DNA from: Streptomyces sp. RB17
GTDB taxonomy: Bacteria; Actinomycetota; Actinomycetes; Streptomycetales; Streptomycetaceae
Reading direction: 5' to 3'
DNA length: 64,000 nt
Assembly (NCBI RefSeq): GCF_009604455.1
Contig: NZ_WEGL01000006.1
Location: 186,001 to 250,000 of the forward strand
Under the pieces are notes generated by a model that did not search any database, was not told the origin of the DNA, and saw nothing but the letters and a program-made list of their open reading frames with translations. Of this stretch, positions 60,600 to 64,000 are shown one piece after another. The first letter of the stretch is position 1. The number at the start of each line of letters is the position of its first letter. Both the position numbers and the translations under genes were made by a program.

Positions 60600-62054
60600 T
60601 CATGCGCGCGGGGTGGTCTGCGTCCCCCGCTCCAGCAGCGGGGCCGCGTCGGAGAGTACCCCGGTGATCCGTTCCAGCGTCTCCTGGTCCCGTTCCACGG
60701 CGTCCAGCACCGGCCCCGCGGCCGTGTTCCAGCGGCGGGCCACCGCGGCCGGGTCCTCGCCGGTGAGCAGGCCGGCGGCCTGTGCCGCGGCTCCGAGGGC
60801 GACCAGCTCCCGGGCCTCGGGGACCTGGACCGGCCGCCCGGACAGCCGCCGTACCGTCTGCTGCCAGGCCGTCCCGCGTGCCCCGCCGCCGATCAGCAGC
60901 AGCGGGCTGCTGCGGTCCGCCTCCTCGTCCAGGACCAGGTCGAGCGCGCCCAGCAGCGCGTGCACGGCGCCGTCGTACGCGGCCTGCAGCAGCTGCCCGG
61001 CGGTCGTGTCATGGCGCAGGCCGTGCAGCAGGCCCGAGGCGTTCGGCAGGTTCGGGGTGCGCTCGCCGTCCAGGTACGGCAGCAGGGTCACGGAACCGCC
61101 GGGCTCCACCGCCTCGCGGTCCAGGCCCATCAGCGCCGCGACGCGGTCCACGGCGAGCGTGCAGTTCAGGGTGCAGGCCAGCGGCAGCCAGTCGCCATGT
61201 GCGTCGGCGAACCCCGCCACCGTGCCGGTCGGGTCGGCCGGGCGGTGCCTGGAGACGGCGTACACGGTGCCGGAGGTGCCGAGGCTGAGCACCGGGGTGC
61301 CCGGCCGCAGGCCGAGTCCGAGCGCCGCCGCCGCGTTGTCGCCGGTGCCCGGGGCGACCAGCGTTCCCTTGGAGAACGGCAGGTCGTGGCTGTCGCGCAC
61401 GGTGCCGGCCACCTCTCCCGGCCGCACCACCCGGGGCAGCAGAGCCGGGTCGAGACCGACGTGCGCCAGGGTCTCCGCGTCGTACGTCTCCGTGCCGGAC
61501 GCCCACCAGCCGGTGCCCGACGCGTCGCCGCGGTCGGTGGTGCCCTGCCCGGTCAGGCGCTCGGTGAGGTAGTCGTGGGGGAGCCGTACCGCCTTGGTCG
61601 CACGGACCGACTCCGGCTCGTGCTCGGCCAGCCACGCCCACTTCGTGACCGTGAACGACGCGCCGGGCACGCTGCCCGTGCGCTCCGCCCAGGCCTTCGG
61701 CCCGCCCAGTTCCTCCACCAGCCGGCGGGCCTGCGGTGCCGAGCGGACGTCGTTCCACAGCAGTGCCGGACGCACCGGATCGCCCCGCTCGTCCAGGGTG
61801 ACCAGGCCGTGCTGCTGGCCGCCGATCGAGACCGCGGCGGCCTCGTGCGCCGCGTCACCGCACTGGCTCAGCGCCTCGCACAATGCGTCCCACCACTGAC
61901 GTGGATCGCTCTCGCGGCCCGCGCCGGTGGACACGGTGTGCGGCGCCTGGCCGCTCGCCACCACCTGGCCGGTGGCCGCGTCGACGACCAGTGCCTTCGT
62001 GGACTGGGTGGACGTGTCCACGCCGACGACGAGCGGACCCTCGGCTGCTGACAT
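60600..62054 (-). CDS. xylB: Xylulokinase
   Basis: 484 residues of the FGGY kinase family. N-terminal phosphate loop VVGVDTSTQSTKALVVDAAT, ISIGGQQHGLVTLD-like segment (VSIGGQQHGLVTLDERGD), GTGDNAAAALGLGLRPGTPV and C-terminal GGGARGTAWQQTVR. It phosphorylates D-xylulose made by XylA. Start at MSAAEGPLVV follows GGGAGAG. Divergent from xylA; the ROK regulator gene follows. Confidence 0.95.
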   Translation of the reverse strand: MSAAEGPLVVGVDTSTQSTKALVVDAATGQVVASGQAPHTVSTGAGRESDPRQWWDALCEALSQCGDAAHEAAAVSIGGQQHGLVTLDERGDPVRPALLWNDVRSAPQARRLVEELGGPKAWAERTGSVPGASFTVTKWAWLAEHEPESVRATKAVRLPHDYLTERLTGQGTTDRGDASGTGWWASGTETYDAETLAHVGLDPALLPRVVRPGEVAGTVRDSHDLPFSKGTLVAPGTGDNAAAALGLGLRPGTPVLSLGTSGTVYAVSRHRPADPTGTVAGFADAHGDWLPLACTLNCTLAVDRVAALMGLDREAVEPGGSVTLLPYLDGERTPNLPNASGLLHGLRHDTTAGQLLQAAYDGAVHALLGALDLVLDEEADRSSPLLLIGGGARGTAWQQTVRRLSGRPVQVPEARELVALGAAAQAAGLLTGEDPAAVARRWNTAAGPVLDAVERDQETLERITGVLSDAAPLLERGTQTTPRA

Positions 62055-62115
62055 GGGGCTCTCCCTTTTCCGCGATGTTCCGCGACATCTGTGACTTTCG
62101 GCGGCTCTGCGGGAC

Positions 62116-62132
62116 AAAGACATCTTGTCTCT
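62116..62132. promoter_or_regulatory. Inverted repeat between xylB and xylA
   Basis: AAAGACA-tct-TGTCTCT, six of seven base pairs matched around a three-base centre, in the 153-base divergent gap. An AT-rich stretch with TACTAATTTG (62152-62161) lies next to it on the xylA side. Suitable position for the ROK repressor to control both genes. Confidence 0.5.
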
Positions 62133-62207
62133 TCCCAGAGGCGCGGGTGCATACTAATTTGTAAACCGCCATGACGAAATAGTCGCAACGCAGCAAGGAG
62201 CCGCGGC

Positions 62208-63374
62208 ATGAGCTACCAGCCCACCCCCGAGGACAGGTTCACCTTCGGCCTGTGGACCGTCGGCTGGCAGGGAAGGGACCCGTTCGGCGACGCCACCCGC
62301 CGTGCCCTGGACCCGGTGGAGACGGTGCAGCGCCTGGCCGAGCTGGGTGCCCACGGTGTGACCTTCCACGACGACGACCTGATCCCGTTCGGGTCGTCGG
62401 AGACCGAGCGCGAATCGCACATCAAGCGGTTCCGCCAGGCCCTGGACGCCACCGGCATGACCGTGCCGATGGCCACCACCAACCTGTTCACCCACCCCGT
62501 GTTCAAGGACGGCGCCTTCACCGCCAACGACCGCGACGTGCGCCGCTACGCACTGCGCAAGACCATCCGCAACATCGACCTCGCGGCCGAGCTGGGCGCG
62601 AAGACGTACGTCGCCTGGGGCGGGCGTGAGGGCGCCGAGTCCGGCGCCGCCAAGGACGTACGAGTCGCCCTCGACCGGATGAAGGAGGCCTTCGACCTGC
62701 TCGGTGAGTACGTCACCGCCCAGGGCTACGACCTGCGCTTCGCCATCGAGCCCAAGCCGAACGAGCCGCGCGGCGACATCCTGCTGCCCACCGTCGGCCA
62801 CGCCCTGGCCTTCATCGAGCGCCTGGAGCGCCCCGAGCTGTACGGCGTCAACCCGGAGGTCGGGCACGAGCAGATGGCGGGCCTGAACTTCCCGCACGGC
62901 ATCGCGCAGGCCCTGTGGGCGGGCAAGCTGTTCCACATCGACCTCAACGGCCAGTCGGGCATCAAGTACGACCAGGACCTGCGGTTCGGCGCCGGTGACC
63001 TGCGGGCGGCGTTCTGGCTGGTCGACCTGCTGGAGAGCGCCGGCTACGAGGGCCCGCGGCACTTCGACTTCAAGCCGCCGCGGACGGAGAACCTCGACGG
63101 CGTGTGGGCCTCGGCGGCCGGCTGCATGCGCAACTACCTCATCCTCAAGGAGCGGGCCGCCGCCTTCCGCGCCGACCCGGCGGTCCAGCAGGCGCTGCGC
63201 GACTCGCGGCTGGACGAGCTGGCCCGGCCCACCGCCGCGGACGGACTGCAGGCCCTGCTCGCCGACCGCACCGCCTTCGAGGACTTCGACGTCGAGGCCG
63301 CTGCCGGGCGCGGCATGGCGTTCGAGCGGCTCGACCAGCTCGCCATGGACCACCTGCTGGGCGCGCGGGGCTGA
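62208..63374 (+). CDS. xylA: Xylose isomerase
   Basis: 388 residues, the standard length of Streptomyces xylose isomerase. It converts D-xylose (and glucose) to the ketose using two divalent metals. Visible sites: GVTFHDDDLIPFG (catalytic His), YVAWGGREGAES, FAIEPKPNEPRGD (metal Glu and Lys), NPEVGHEQMAGLNF, FHIDLNGQSGIKYDQDLRFG and HFDFKPPRTE. ATG follows AAGGAG by about six bases. Divergent from xylB with a shared operator region. Confidence 0.98.
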   Translation: MSYQPTPEDRFTFGLWTVGWQGRDPFGDATRRALDPVETVQRLAELGAHGVTFHDDDLIPFGSSETERESHIKRFRQALDATGMTVPMATTNLFTHPVFKDGAFTANDRDVRRYALRKTIRNIDLAAELGAKTYVAWGGREGAESGAAKDVRVALDRMKEAFDLLGEYVTAQGYDLRFAIEPKPNEPRGDILLPTVGHALAFIERLERPELYGVNPEVGHEQMAGLNFPHGIAQALWAGKLFHIDLNGQSGIKYDQDLRFGAGDLRAAFWLVDLLESAGYEGPRHFDFKPPRTENLDGVWASAAGCMRNYLILKERAAAFRADPAVQQALRDSRLDELARPTAADGLQALLADRTAFEDFDVEAAAGRGMAFERLDQLAMDHLLGARG

Positions 63375-63378
63375 ACGC

Positions 63379-63422
63379 ACGGAGGGCCGGGGTGCGGCAC
63401 GCGCCGCGCCCCGGCCCTCCGT
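63379..63422. terminator. Bidirectional hairpin after xylA
   Basis: A 14-base perfect stem (ACGGAGGGCCGGGG with CCCCGGCCCTCCGT) enclosing an inner GCGGC/GCCGC stem, between the convergent xylA and phytase-like genes. Confidence 0.8.
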
Positions 63423-63456
63423 CAGTCCGGTTTCCGGACTGTCCGGTCGAGGGGCG

Positions 63457-64000
63457 TCACAGTCCCTCGGGCAGCCGGACGTAGACGACGGTCGTCCTGA
63501 TCCCGCTGTCGACAAGTCGTCCCTGCGCGTCGAAGGCGCCTGCGCCGTCGGTCATCCCGAAGTCGTTGTCATTGATCAAGGCGAGCGTGTCGTGGTCCAC
63601 GCGCGCGATGCCCTCGATCTTCTGCTGCACGCCGTCGACCTTGTTCAGGTCGACCACGAGCCGCTTGGCCAGCACCGGCACGCCGGCGGCCGCCGGATCG
63701 TCCAACTGCTCCAGGGACGGCGAGGTCGCGTCGTCGTCCCAGGGGCCGCCCAGGATGCTCGACCTGCGCCCCAGCTGGACCAGTTGCAGCCGGGCCGCCT
63801 TGTCCGTGCGCTCCTCGACGAGCAGCCGGTCGCCGCCCACGGCCACCACCGAGGAGATCTTCAGCTCGGAGGTGTCGTTCTCGCTCGGGTCGACGACGTT
63901 CACCGGGTCGAATCCGTACGCGTACTCGGCGGTGACGGCCTTCTCGCGCGGCGAGAAGCGCAGCAGCCGGGTGGTGCGCGAGGCGTCCCCGGCGTCCGCG
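63457..64000 (-). CDS. Phytase-like (esterase-like activity of phytase) protein, C-terminal part
   Basis: 181 codons of a gene that continues beyond the right edge. The part seen ends with KIEGIARVDHDTLALINDND and FGMTDGAGAFD, the signature IEGLA...NDNDFG of the phytase-like domain (Pfam Phytase-like). Upstream codons at the edge (SRTTRLLRFSPREKAVTAEY) continue in frame. Members are mostly secreted; the signal would lie outside the window. Convergent with xylA. Confidence 0.8.
   Translation of the reverse strand, partial: ADAGDASRTTRLLRFSPREKAVTAEYAYGFDPVNVVDPSENDTSELKISSVVAVGGDRLLVEERTDKAARLQLVQLGRRSSILGGPWDDDATSPSLEQLDDPAAAGVPVLAKRLVVDLNKVDGVQQKIEGIARVDHDTLALINDNDFGMTDGAGAFDAQGRLVDSGIRTTVVYVRLPEGL

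Overview
This window comes from a Streptomyces chromosome. It is GC-rich, with G/C-biased third codon positions, GTG starts, tightly overlapping operons (ATGA/GTGA junctions) and actinobacterial families such as RppA, MurT/GatD, LigB-type ligase and a ROK regulator beside xylose genes. From memory, and unchecked, the two flanks resemble the S. coelicolor stretch running from xylA/xylB (about SCO1169-1170) to rppA/CYP158A2/cupin (about SCO1206-1208) and a phosphofructokinase. No rRNA, tRNA, CRISPR array, intact insertion sequence or origin was seen.

Left conserved block (1-22.5 kb): a phosphofructokinase cut by the edge; the murT-gatD pair that amidates lipid II; peptide deformylase; a TetR regulator divergent from an acyl-CoA dehydrogenase with palindromes between them; the rppA - P450 - cupin pigment operon (tetrahydroxynaphthalene/flaviolin/biflaviolin); an aldehyde dehydrogenase with a small partner; an overlapping ligB-Nudix pair; a thioredoxin-reductase-like flavoprotein divergent from an XRE-cupin regulator; an operon of quinone oxidoreductase and two acyl-CoA dehydrogenases that look like a heteromeric pair; secreted phosphodiesterase-like proteins; and small conserved genes.

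Accessory centre (about 22.6-52.8 kb): DedA protein, broken transporter and regulator remnants, an NmrA-like/LysR pair, and then the most interesting locus (26.4-42.2 kb). There, two divergent, tightly coupled operons encode a serine beta-lactamase-fold hydrolase, an N-acyl-D-amino-acid deacylase, a PLP fold-III decarboxylase, an S9 peptidase, an M20 peptidase, a complete Dpp-type peptide importer and an S66 LD-carboxypeptidase, followed by a convergent diaminopimelate-decarboxylase-like gene. I infer uptake and breakdown of D-amino-acid-containing peptides, possibly cell-wall stem peptides. Next come a membrane metallophosphoesterase, about 2 kb of decayed DNA, and an AraC regulator facing a second D-aminoacylase-type amidohydrolase with two near-identical direct repeats in the promoter. 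That amidohydrolase is followed by a truncated MFS pseudogene, an unusual aldehyde dehydrogenase, an acyl-CoA synthetase fragment, an IS1182-type transposase relic and a zinc-ribbon-repeat relic.

The right border of the accessory centre is an intact aldehyde dehydrogenase. Degenerate copies of its 3' end occur at 42.3 and 45.1 kb, so the region appears to have been assembled by recombination at ALDH tails.

Right conserved block (52.8-64 kb): aldehyde dehydrogenase with a GAF-domain regulator, Tat-exported peptidoglycan amidase, acetamidase/formamidase with an APC permease, xylB with a ROK regulator divergent from xylA (an operator-like inverted repeat lies between them), and the C-terminal part of a phytase-like protein.
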